NCBI RefSeq assembly: GCF_008831285.2
Contig: NC_045143.1
Coordinates: 10,921,503 to 10,985,502, forward strand
Origin: Nymphaea colorata
Taxonomy: Eukaryota; Streptophyta; Magnoliopsida; Nymphaeales; Nymphaeaceae
Length of the DNA stretch: 64,000 bases
Direction: 5' to 3'
Shown: positions 1-22,385 of the stretch, piece by piece
How the letters are laid out: every line of letters begins with the position of its first letter
Numbering within the stretch: position 1 is the first letter of the stretch
Translations under genes and position numbers: made by a program
Notes under the pieces: model-generated
Told to the model about the DNA's origin: nothing
The model's database searches: none
Seen by the model: the letters and a program-made list of their open reading frames with translations, nothing else

Positions 1-702
1 GGTAGTCTGGGTTATTTCATTCAAGGGAAGAATATATATGTCACAATTTGTTTTGGGCAAAATTGGATGTGGATTAATCATTTTGTGGAGGAAAGTGGGT
101 AACACTTTGGCATATTGCGTTATAAAGAAGAATATGATGTCCCAAGTTAGCCCTTTTTCCCTAGGTAAATGATCTATTCACACATTTGTCAGCATAATTA
201 TGTGCATCAGATAGCCCGTTAAAGGGTGCAGGGATGGCGGATGGGCCTTTAGACCCAGAAAACTGATGTAATTTGTAAGACGGGATAGTGAATTGTACTT
301 CCAGTAAGAAATCATCTTAACTTTCCCAGGACTAAGGGTGTGGATATCCAAACTCTCGGTTGCTATTGTTGCCTGAGTAGTGTAGTATTTCTACTCTTAA
401 CTCACTCATTTAGCTTTTTCGTTGGCCTTAGCACTGTCCAATTCATTCTACACCAACCTAGTATTCTAGAAAGCAACTTTCCCTTCTTGATGCCATGGTT
501 CTGATATTGCATGACGTTTCATCTTTTTGTGGCAGTGGGCAAGTGAACTTATGGTAGAGACCGTCTTATTTTGTTGCCTGAAAATGGTTGTCAGTTACCT
601 GATGCGTGCATAAGTGTCATGAATGTGCGCATGTCGATTGTCTCCCTGCAACTATGATTTGAATGAAAACGACACTCGAAAGATAAAAATTTGTTCTTTC
701 AG
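1..702 (+). other. Intron sequence of the RCC1-type gene
   Basis: No RCC1-like coding block is seen here. The stretch ends in a pyrimidine-rich acceptor at 701-702 that leads into the first recognisable exon, so it is most simply intron. Confidence 0.55.
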
Positions 703-10966
<10,264 letters not shown>

Positions 10967-11967
10967 TTCCAACTGCACCTCAAGCTTTTCAAATCAGCTT
11001 GTAAGGGCCCTGCCTATATGTAACTGTTATAGATGCTACTAAGTTCCTTTTTCATGTAATTGTGATGTGGAAGATTTATGCCTGCAAGTTCATGTAATTG
11101 TCATGCAGTCAGGTTTCTAAAGTAGTTTTTTATGCAAAAGGTTCCTGTGAATGTTTATGCTACCATATTCATCATGTTTTCTTTTGAATTCCGTATCCAC
11201 CTTTTTCTCTCCCTCTGCTTGCGTGTTTAGCAAAGGAATGAGGTTAACCTATCACTTCGGTTCAGTCGTCTCAAATCGGGCATCCGGCATCTGAAAGTTT
11301 TCTACCTTGGCTTGCTTGATTTTCACGGATCATGGCTCAGTCAGTAAGATTTTCTTTTTTGGATTTTATGTTCAAAAATGGTTTGACTTAAGACTTAAGA
11401 GAGACACGGTTGCTCAGTGCTATTTGGGCCTGTCATGAGACCGAACAATTTGCTTGAGATATGATCCACATCAATTTTGGCTCATCTTGGTTTGAGCCAA
11501 AGCTGATAAGATACCTTTACTAATTCTGTTTGCTACTCTTTACACGTAATTTCGTTTCCTTGCGTCGATTAATATGGAAGCTGGTTCCTATTTTTGACTT
11601 TTTTATTTTATTTAGCAGTTATATGAAGTATCAATAGAAGTGGTTGGAACAAATGATTCTGCATTATCCACATATTATGACCCTTGATCTCTCTTCTTTC
11701 TATTAAGATTATTTAGTCCTCTTGAGAATCGATTTTCTAATCTCACATTGAGAGAGAAATAGCTGTTGATGGAACATTATTGGTGGCAGCCTTCAATCAA
11801 GAGATAGAGAGGGAAAGACTAGAAAGAGAACTCAAAAACTAGCTTAAGCATGCCAGCAAGAGAGGCAGCCTTGGCAGGAGACTGAGAGAGAGATGGAGGA
11901 GTACTGATGCGGGGGTGGCTACAGAGAAGGAGGGATGCCCTGGTGGTCATTGGTTGTTGGAGAGACT

Positions 11968-12007
<40 letters not shown>

Positions 12008-14220
12008 TTTTTGTGAAGAAATGAGTCAAAGGGGTTTTCTCTTTTGAAAATCGTTTTCTTAAAGCTATGAAGTTCAGCTCCATTTAACATTGTGAAGTTG
12101 GCATAAAAAAAAAAATTGTATGGATGTAGTTAACAACGTGATAAAGGGTGCCCAAAGCATAAGCTTCAGGTAATCAGTGCTCATCAGCGTGGTCCATGCA
12201 CTTCAGATGGTTGAAGCATACATATGCATCAATCTCTTTTGCGCTTCATGCCCTTGCATCAATGCATCACATATCGGAGCGCGCACACTTAACGACATTG
12301 GATATATGTGGATGTGTCTCTTTACCTTTACAATTGCAGGGTCATATGTTCTCTTGATCTCCATTATAATCATTTTATGTACATGAACATCCCATATATA
12401 GGCTATTTGCTTCCTGGAACTTGAGCATGTAGTGTCCTGAAATTTACGTCTGAGAATCTTCGTCCCTTAATCCATTTTCTCGCAAATTTGCATAGTTCAT
12501 TTCCAAATTTTTATCACACCCATAGAAATTTTAAGACATGTTGATACTCTGTCATAGTGTGTTACCTCGTCCAGCCGAAACAAGCACCCTTTAGATCATG
12601 TTCATGAGGGTGTGTGCTATTTTATTTCACTCCTGCACATGCGTACTATATTCCATATTCCCATGCAATGGAGGGATTAAGTGTTTTTTCCTTCCTTTCT
12701 CTTCATTCTGAAGAAACAATGGTGCTCTTGTTGTACTTTTGGCACATTCAGCTGTAACATTTTTCTGCTGGTACACTTATTGTACTTGTTTATCTACTTT
12801 GACGTTTGCTTTTTCTTCCTCATTGCGTGTTCATCATCATCATTATTATTATTATTTTGAGGGGGAGGTGGTCCTAGAAAATTATTATTATTATTGCTTT
12901 GTTTTTTTGGAAAATCTATTGCATCATTTTCTTGAAAATTATTGAAGTTAATGGGTGTGATGACTGGAATGATGTGGGATACTACATTTTTAAGCGGGCC
13001 TAAAGCTTGCTTCTAGATGAAAAGCTCAAAATTGCAGAGTGGAAGTTCATATTTGGCTTTGTTTGCTCTTTGCATTGCTGGTCTATGCGACTTTGGGGAA
13101 CTTGCTGTTTATGTCTGTAGCAGCATATATCTGTTGTTAACTAGGATAAGTGCAATATTTTCTGCTAAGTCTTACTGATATATATTCTGCTTCTAACTAG
13201 TTAGCTCTTCCTGAAAATAAGTATGTTCATAGGAGCATGGTAAAAATCTAAACTGGCTTTTCTTCTAATAAATAGTAGACAGTACAGTATGCCGGTAAAA
13301 AAGATGAGCAACATTCCTGAGACAAATATCCCTGTAGTTGAGGAGTTATTGTCATATTTGTTTACTGCTCAATATCTCAGCTCTATTTTGAAAAGTAGCC
13401 CTTATTTACAAGTGAAGGAAGCTTTTCATTGAATCAAATGAATCGTAGAAGAATGTGCAGTTTATTGCAATAAAAGAAAAGTGGAGTTGGATGTGGAGGC
13501 TTGTATTCTTTCTTCAAATGATCAACTCATGGTTCATGTGTCTAATTATGTAAGTGGCCACATGGACTAAGCACTTTTTTTAATAAAAGCATTGTGGCCA
13601 CATTGGACTAAGCACTTCTTTTAATGTAAGCATCTTTTCTACGTATGTTACTCACGGGGTTCTAAAAAATTGCATGCAGATACCATCAATTGCATGCACA
13701 ATTAACCTAATAGAAATTTTATTAATGTGTGCATGTATGCTGGACTTGACCATAAAATTTGCATCTCCTTTTATTCTGTGCATCATGCTGTAGCCACCTA
13801 CCTTGAAATTGTTTCCTGCATGCATTTATAGCCATTAATCCTCAAATGTAAATAGGCAAAATTCCATTGTAGTAATACAAATGCATTTCACCTATAGTTG
13901 TGTCAAAGTATATGGGTTTTGATCCTCACCACTGCTTTTAGTTGTTTACTGGTATCATCGAGCTTCTACACTACATGTAATAGGTAGCGCTTGAACGTCA
14001 TGACTTCCATACTGGTCTACAATGTACTTCTCTTAGTTAAAATAAGGTTAAATAAGATGTTTAGCTGATAAATCCACTTTTAACTAACATAAAATAGGTA
14101 AGGTTAGCTAGCCCTCCTAATTTAGGATTAAACATGTCCTTGTTGCCAACTCCTGGAAGGAAGTTTTAACATAGCATAATAAATGAATAAATAAATAATA
14201 GTGCAAGATAAAAGGGGGAT
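10967..14220. other. Intergenic region, no gene seen
   Basis: It begins with the presumed 3' UTR of the RCC1-type gene. A (GA)n microsatellite lies at about 11968-12003, an ATT-rich stretch at 12838-12860, and a short tandem duplication (unit about 47 bp, containing ggactaagcacttc) at about 13554-13634. The open frames are short and show no recognisable domain. Confidence 0.6.
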
Positions 14221-14235
14221 TTGTTTTGTTGTCTA

Positions 14236-14460
14236 CTTACTCTGTCTTTCGTGCGGCAGTACTCTGTCTTTCGTGCGGCAGTTTGAGCCCCAGGGGCCAT
14301 GGCCTCCCCTATCAGATTTTTGAAACATTAAAATTTTATTTGTAGATTTTTAAAATTTTAGTTTAATTTATATAAAAATTTTGATTAGCCCATGTTGAAA
14401 TTTTGAAATTGGTTCGTTACGCAACAAAAAATTCCTATCTCTACCCCTGCCGAGCCCCCA
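14236..14460. mobile_element. Small insertion flanked by a 15-bp direct repeat
   Basis: ttgttttgttgtcta occurs at 14221-14235 and again at 14461-14475. The inserted 225 bp starts with two tandem copies of a 22-bp unit (actctgtctttcgtgcggcag). It continues with gagccccaggggccatggcctcccc and an AT-rich core, and ends ctacccctgccgagccccca. The outer GC-rich blocks resemble the ends of ggggc-type plant MITEs. The 15-bp repeat is longer than a usual DNA-transposon duplication, so the mechanism is unclear. Confidence 0.5.
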
Positions 14461-14475
14461 TTGTTTTGTTGTCTA

Positions 14476-17400
14476 TCTCGGACTTGGGCCCAGCCCAAGA
14501 CCGGCAGTAAGGTCGGTGTTCAACAAATAGCATTTGGCCTCTTTCCATGACCATTCCATTTCCATGGCACCCTCTGGCCTAGCCATAGGCTTCCTTTTGA
14601 TTCCTCTATTTACATCTTCCCTCCTTTCTATGGATTACCTGACTTCTGCTTGCTTGAATCTCTCATCTTGCATTGCACTATAATTATGCGATAAGCACAT
14701 CCACGCTTGGATCAAGGATTCAAGGCTATGGTGATTTGAAAATTTTGATAATACCTACTAATCGTTTTAAGTTGAAGGATTTTAATAAGTTTATCGTTTG
14801 ATGGCTGGAAATATGTTTCTGGAAAGAAATTTCTAGAAATTTAATTTTGGAATTGGTGAGTGAGAAATAAAATTTCATATTTCTAAAACCACGTTGTGTT
14901 TGTTAACTTGTAATTATTTTTCTGGAAACAAATTTCATCGTTTGATGGCGAGGGAGGAAGAATTGGTGGAAATGATGGGTTGCTCTGAAACCCTTTGCAG
15001 AGGAGGAGGAGGAAGAATACCATTGGCGATTGTCAACTCATTTGTTGATCATTCTTGGGGATTTTGGTGCCGATGGATTCCACTCTGATTAATCTGTTGA
15101 TATAAGGTGGAATCACGGCGATTGGAGCAGTGCAAAGCAAGATTCAAGCAGTGAAAGACGACCCAGGCTCTGCCCTGTTTTTGCGCCGACCAGTTCCTGT
15201 TCCCGGTGGCTTTTCCGGCGACCGGACTGTCGGATTTTGTTGGTTCCGGTGCCATTCGATCCGTAACATCTAGGAGATCATATCTACCGATTTTGAGGTT
15301 GATCGGACCACAGGACGTGAAACTAGAGGAGATGATCGGAATCTAGTGGGAAACAATGGCGTCGCAGAACCGAACTCCGTCACAGGCAACAGGTGACCCG
15401 AATCTTCAATCTCAATGAGTCTGCTGGAGAGTACTCGGATTTCTCTCAAAATTGGAGCATCTACTCCCTGGCTTGTGCTCTTGTTGAGCCAAGTTTCGTG
15501 ATTTTAGGAGATTTCCTGATTTTTCTAAAAATCACCGCCTGCGGTCCTCTCTATCAGGCATGAGACTGAGAACCACATGCGATGTACCTTCTGCCGAATT
15601 TCAGAATTTCTTCTTCCCTTCTTCCTCCGCCTCCCTTCTTCTTCCTCCCTCCTTCCCTTTTTCCTCCTTCTTCCTCCTCCCTCCTTTCTTCCTCCGCATC
15701 CCTTCTTCCTTCCTCCCTAGCTCCCTTCTTCCACCTCCCTCCTTCTTCTTCCTCTTCCCTCCCTCCTCCCTCATTCCCTCCCTCCTCCTTCTTCATCCTC
15801 CCCCCTTCCCTTCTTCCTCTGCATCCTTTCTCCCTCCTAACGGTAAAAAAAAAATTGCAGAAAAATGTTTCCACATCTCTGGCTGGAAACATTTTTCCGG
15901 AAATATATTTTCATTTCCACCTTTTAACAGTAAAAAAAATTTCTCTACGTTTGATAAGCAAGAAAAATTTTAAAAATTTGAAAATTTTTTCTGGAGCTAG
16001 TGCTTTTCCTGCCCATCAAACGGGCCCTAAATGATTTACCATTAAATAAAGATTTGATTTATTATGTCAAACAGACAACATAATCTTCCTCTTCCAATAA
16101 CAAAATCATTTCAAATTCTTCATCATTTATATAAGGGGTAGAAGAAACTAAACGCAATGTCTCACTAGTTGAATTATACACATAATAAATTCCAAAGCAT
16201 CTTTATAATTGAAGTACATGACAGACCAACCTGCGCTTATTACATCTATGGTGTCATGAACTCAACAAGGCTTATGACCACTCTGGTAATTTTCTCAACT
16301 TGTTAAGGTGCACCCAAAAACATAGGCATATTGCACACCTTAGCTAAGTCGAATCCATAACAAGATTATTTTGCTAGATACTGGTTTTCATGAAAAAATT
16401 AACAACAGGACTGAAATTTCCTGAAATCACCAAGTATGCAATGCAACACATTCTCAAACAAAATCATAGCAAAGGTAGGCTTGGGTCCTATACATACTTT
16501 CTAAGCTAGGCACAACCTCAAGCCATGAAAATCACAAGTCAAAGTATAATTTTACAACTCACATAACAAGATTGAAAGCCACTTTCAAAACCTTCATGGC
16601 ATGAAAATCTCGATTAAACACATCAAGAATCAAGCATACAGCAGGCCTCTATCATTTCCCCTACCCTTGGGTTTTGGACTAAGTTGGGACAGAGGTGAGG
16701 TACGATACACCAATGAACTGAACACGGTTTATGGTCTAAAGGAGTAGCATCCATGAGAATTAAATAATTTGTATAATCTAGGCCTGATTTATACAAACCA
16801 CATTTATAACTTAGCCCCTAGGAAGGATTTAAGATTGACTCTACATGAGTGCACTTCCTAAACACAGAAAACCCTCGATCATGTAGATATTTCCAAAGTT
16901 AACTTAATCTCTTCACTACTGTGATGAACAAGATCAAGATGCGTGCTGGTGGATGCATATGATCAGGGCCACATGCACTACTGTTTCACCATCATCATCA
17001 ACCTCACCCTTCTCAAATTCAAAAAAAAGCAAGTCGGAAGCACGAATAGGTAGCAGGTTCTTCAAAAACGCATATTTGGTTTTCCAATCAATCACTACAA
17101 ACGAAAACAAATTGCAGAATCTATCGAATAAATAGGAAATAGAGATGCAGGAAGACGGTGGAAATTGTATAAACATAGTCATGGAGAAGCAAAATTAATC
17201 CCTCCTTGATATTGGGACAAGATAGAAAATATGATAAAATGAAGTAAATAGCAAGAAAGGCAAGGTTCCATAGTCATCTTCAAAATGCTATTATCAACTC
17301 CATAGGATAAACATGGTGACCGATATAATAGTGTTTTATAAAATTTTCAAATAATAAAATTATAAGAGCAGTAACTGAGTGTTGATAGGTAAGGGGGAAA
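14476..17400. other. Intergenic region with a long pyrimidine tract
   Basis: No supported gene. Positions 14795-16027 may be a degraded transposon, because cgtttgatggctgg near the left resembles the inverted right end (cgtttgatgggcagg). Between them lies a GC-richer stretch (14940-15540) without a sustained frame, then a C/T tract at about 15605-15840. Positions 16030-17400 are AT-rich with no recognisable coding sequence. Confidence 0.45.
15605..15840 (+). repeat. Near-homopyrimidine tract (CTT/CCT-rich), about 235 bp
   Basis: Almost every base is C or T, with only scattered purines. The pattern is irregular TTCCTCC/CTTCTTC rather than a simple microsatellite. It generates overlapping spurious ORFs on both strands. 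Confidence 0.9.
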
Positions 17401-17432
17401 GCGCGGTGGAGACTTTATCTGGAAAAAACTAG

Positions 17433-17440
17433 TATATAAG
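17433..17440 (+). promoter_or_regulatory. TATA box of the eL42 gene
   Basis: tatataag lies about 150 bp upstream of the start codon and ahead of a pyrimidine-rich leader, a fitting position for a core promoter. Confidence 0.6.
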
Positions 17441-17508
17441 GGCTTTTATGTAATTTGGCACTTGTTCTACTTGACGCCCTTCATCTGCCCTGTTCTTGAC
17501 CCCTCCAG

Positions 17509-17516
17509 AACCCTAA
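17509..17516 (+). promoter_or_regulatory. Telo-box-like motif (aaccctaa) in the eL42 leader
   Basis: aaccctaa lies 66 bp before the start codon. Telo boxes near the transcription start are a known feature of plant ribosomal-protein genes and co-ordinate expression in dividing cells. The motif is short, so the role is inferred from context. Confidence 0.5.
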
Positions 17517-17581
17517 TTCATACGCTCGGGCGTTTCTTCGGTTTCCTGAGAGCAGCCGCGTTCTTCGTCTCGCCTTCCACA

Positions 17582-19072
<1,491 letters not shown>

Positions 19073-19641
19073 GTTCTTTTTGTTTTCTTTGCATCGAGGG
19101 GACACTGTGGTGAACATTCCGGTTCTTGTCAAGGCCTGGGGAACTTAAAGAAGCATCGTTTGTTGTTGACGGTCTCAAGCATGTATTAGTTGTTTTTGCA
19201 CGCAAGTAGGGAAGAAAACAAACATCGTGAGGCATTTCTTTCTTTAGTTAAACATGTTTTTAACGTAGACATGGTGTAGTACTATGCTATATAAATTTTT
19301 GTTCACCTTGAATTTTTTAATCACTTGATCTTTTATGTTCATGTTTGATGTTTCGTTTCGCCTGGTTGGTGATGGTGAGCAATACCAGAGTAAACAGGGA
19401 CGTCGTCTGTCGGCGTGGATGGTACACCCTGTAGACGCTATCCATTGCTTGATTAGAACCCTTCTTCAAGTAGTTTTGGTGAAACATCTAGTCACAGTAC
19501 GTCGGCAAATGTTTGATGGTTCTCTAGCTGTTGGATCCCCTCTCTATTTTGTTTGCAGTTTCCTGGTGGGTATCTCAGATTAATCAATTAATAAACAGTC
19601 GGCAGCACTCCTTTCGGGTAGGGTCTACGCATGCTGAAGAC

Positions 19642-19695
<54 letters not shown>

Positions 19696-20680
19696 CTGCA
19701 CTACTCGGATGAAATGCTCCTTCCTCTTTGGATAGCCATATTTTGAACGGCACCCTCAAATGCTAGGGTTACGCACCTGTTGTTATGGTCCTTTTACCGG
19801 ATGGTGATGCGGTTTCTTCAACGTCTCAATGTGTAGCTTATCACTAGTCTTGTCACAGTTCAATTTATAAAGCAAGGTGTCTGAAAAATATTTTGAATAC
19901 GTCTTGTGAGTTGAGGCGCTGTCATATCAATTAGACGAAGATCATATCTCAAATTTTTTGCTTACATTAATAAAACAGGCAGAAAGAGATCGCCACCGCG
20001 TGGGCCACATGCAGCAGGTTCTGCTACTTTATTCTTAGTTTTGTGAAGTAACACAAAGATTGAATGCATTCCAGAATACTCTGCCTTACTGTAAGACATG
20101 TATACATGTTTGAGGTTCGATAGTCCATTCCAAAGACAACCCCTCAACAACAAAAATTGTTATTCATGTCGCTGCAATTTTTATGACCGACTGTCAAACA
20201 GGATGAGCCCGTGGGCTATATAACTGGCCGATTGCATGTGTTCCAAAGGCTGGGTGTTTTACCTTTTCATCCTTCTAGCTCAAGAAAAAGGAGGTCGAGG
20301 GTTTTCATCATCTCATGGTGGAAATACTTTCCTGCTAGGTAAGAAAAGGTGGAGAGACAGTAGAACTGTATGCAGCCGTAAAGGGATCCACCGAGGTCTC
20401 TGGACATCAAACTTGATGAACCCGCAAGTGATAAAAAGGATACTTGGATGTGTAAAAGCCATAGCAGAGAGAGAATGTTTTGAGATATAGCGAATTAGAA
20501 CAAGCGATGACCTTCACACAAAGACAATACACAAAAGATAAACAAAAATGGTTATCACCCGAGGGCAAAGGACAAAAGCTGTCTTGCAAAATGTGATAAC
20601 CCCAAAAGTCAGTCCCTTTTCAGAGTTACTTACAGGCTTTTCTAGAGATAGTTGCACCGGAAGAAGGAAAATGTGTAGGT
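19073..20680. other. Intergenic region downstream of eL42, no gene seen
   Basis: It holds the presumed eL42 3' UTR, then a compound (TA)n-(GA)n microsatellite at about 19641-19695. Short ORFs show no recognisable domain. Confidence 0.6.
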
Positions 20681-20689
20681 GTCATTTTT

Positions 20690-22043
20690 CAAAATTATCC
20701 CCACCCTTGGTGGGAGTGTCGTCTTTGTAGGTGGAATTTCCAATGGTGTGGGGCCGCCACCACTGCAATTTTGTCATCTATACAAGGGAAAGTTGGGATT
20801 ATTTCCTCAAAAAGTTGCTCAGCTTCTGCATACAAGAACTGCTGGTTCTCTTGAAAGTATCTCCATTTCTGTTCTTGACCACAAGTATAAGATTGGATAT
20901 GTGCTTCCCAGTTATCATCGCAGTTTGGTCCACTAAAGAGTGGTTGCCAAAGGAAGGCCAAGGGTCTGGCCGGATAGAAATGGTTATCCAAACTGCAATT
21001 TCCTTTCTGTACCTAGAGAATCTCGGTGAGCCGCAGATGTTCTTTATATCATCCCATAAGATGTTGCCAATATCTAGGCTCTCAGTCGTATTGGTATCAT
21101 GCGTAATCCTATTCCTCAATTTCCACATGTGCCACATTGTCATAGGTAGACACATTTGCCAAACGACCTTCATCCATTTGGAATTGGGAAAGCGTTTCTA
21201 CCACCAATGAAATGCCTCTTCAATACTCTCCCATTTAGGGGCGGGGCCACCTGTGCGACCAACAAAATGAGGAGAGGGGGAAGGCGTACCTAATGCATCC
21301 TATAGTGCACGTGGCGACGAAGATGCAGAGGGCATGTCTTCCTTATTCCGCTGGTTGCGTGATCTTGCCTGAACGAAAACTGTTCGGTGTCTGTGACTCA
21401 GTCTGGTGGATGGGGTCGCTGGGCAAACCTGCATGTGCTATTGGTAAGGTCTTCGCGATTGGAATTTGGTGGTTCCTCTGTCGGTAGCGTCTCTCTTTGT
21501 TACCGTCTTTCCCATAAAAAAAAAATTCTCGGTTGGAGGCCGGAGGGGTTTCAAAGTCCTTGATCTGCCACGCATCATCGTCATGGTTACGGGGACCTTC
21601 ATCCTGGGCAGTTTCTGTGTGCTGCCGTTGCAAGCGATGGTCACCTCCTTCCAACCCTGAACAACCGACGTCGCTTGTGACGGTTGATTCTTCTCAAATA
21701 GTTGGCAATCCTCAGTGAGGTGAGTCGTAGTTCTACACTGCAGACAAAACTTTATTTGGGACTCATACTAAACTCGTTGGAAGCAGATGTCGCCTTTTCC
21801 GCATTCTAGTTCTACCTCTACACATATGTGTGCATAGCCCATTTTGAGTTGTAGTTTGGTGAAAGGGTCTGCTTCGACAAAGGAACCTCCCAACGCTCTC
21901 GACACTGCCCCATAAATTCGTTTGTTTCATAGGATAGACGATAAGCCTAGAAGACGCACCTTCAAAGAATGTTCGATGCTCAAATCCATACCGAGAGTCC
22001 AACGGTTCACCAGCAGAAGTCGACCGCCTAACCTCTTCCTCAG
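20690..22043 (-). pseudogene. LINE remnant, downstream portion: ORF1 C-terminal half and ORF2 tail
   Basis: On the minus strand, 22043 to about 21700 continues a DUF4283-type ORF1. A conserved block ending in YAHICVEVELE is followed by a CCHC knuckle, CLQCRTTTHLTEDC (near 21715-21770), of the form C-x2-C-x4-H-x4-C. Further down, 21240-20800 encodes a segment with CLPMTMWHMWKLRNRITHD. This is typical of the region after the zinc-binding domain at the C-terminus of plant LINE or LINE-derived reverse transcriptases. The endonuclease and RT cores are absent, and stops and frameshifts are present. The other part of ORF1 is at 27065-27680. Confidence 0.7.
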
Positions 22044-22365
22044 AGTTAAGTTGTGAGGCTCTTAGCAATTAAGTTCAGCCTAGCCACCAATTCTGAATTT
22101 ATTAGCAAGCTGTTTAGATCAAGAGTGTAGAAGGTTCTCACCGCATGCAAAGACATCTAAGTGGTTACGTTTTAACAGAATTGGTTTATATTCTGATTTT
22201 TCTGTTTTTCATTATAATTCATTATTCTTGTATCGATGCTCCATAAAAGGGTGTTCATAGCCCTCAATTGATCAGTGAAGAATACATCTTACCTATTTTC
22301 TGTGCGTTTCTTTTCTCTACTTTGTTCTGCTCTGCTATGTTCTGCTCCACTGCAGTTTCTTCACA
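22044..22365 (+). repeat. Left LTR of the copia element
   Basis: It starts AGTTAAG where the right LTR has TGTTAAG, so the canonical first base has mutated, and it ends CTTCACA. It includes a TCCATAAAAGGG stretch that may serve as TATA region. Confidence 0.92.
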
Positions 22366-22377
22366 TGGTATCAGAGC
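22366..22377 (+). other. Primer binding site (initiator tRNA-Met) of the copia element
   Basis: tggtatcagagc directly follows the left LTR and is the classical plant copia primer site. Confidence 0.93.
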
Positions 22378-22385
22378 ATTGATCC

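Noticed and set aside
14795-16027. Complete transposon bounded by cgtttgatgg ends
   Set aside because: The inverted ends agree over only about 10 bases and no target duplication could be found, so it is mentioned only as a possibility.
15554-16034. Overlapping 112-150 codon frames on both strands
   Set aside because: They are produced by the C/T tract and consist of Ser/Pro/Phe or Glu/Arg/Gly runs without a domain.
20236-20490. 84-codon frame between eL42 and the LINE remnant
   Set aside because: No recognisable motif and no supporting context.
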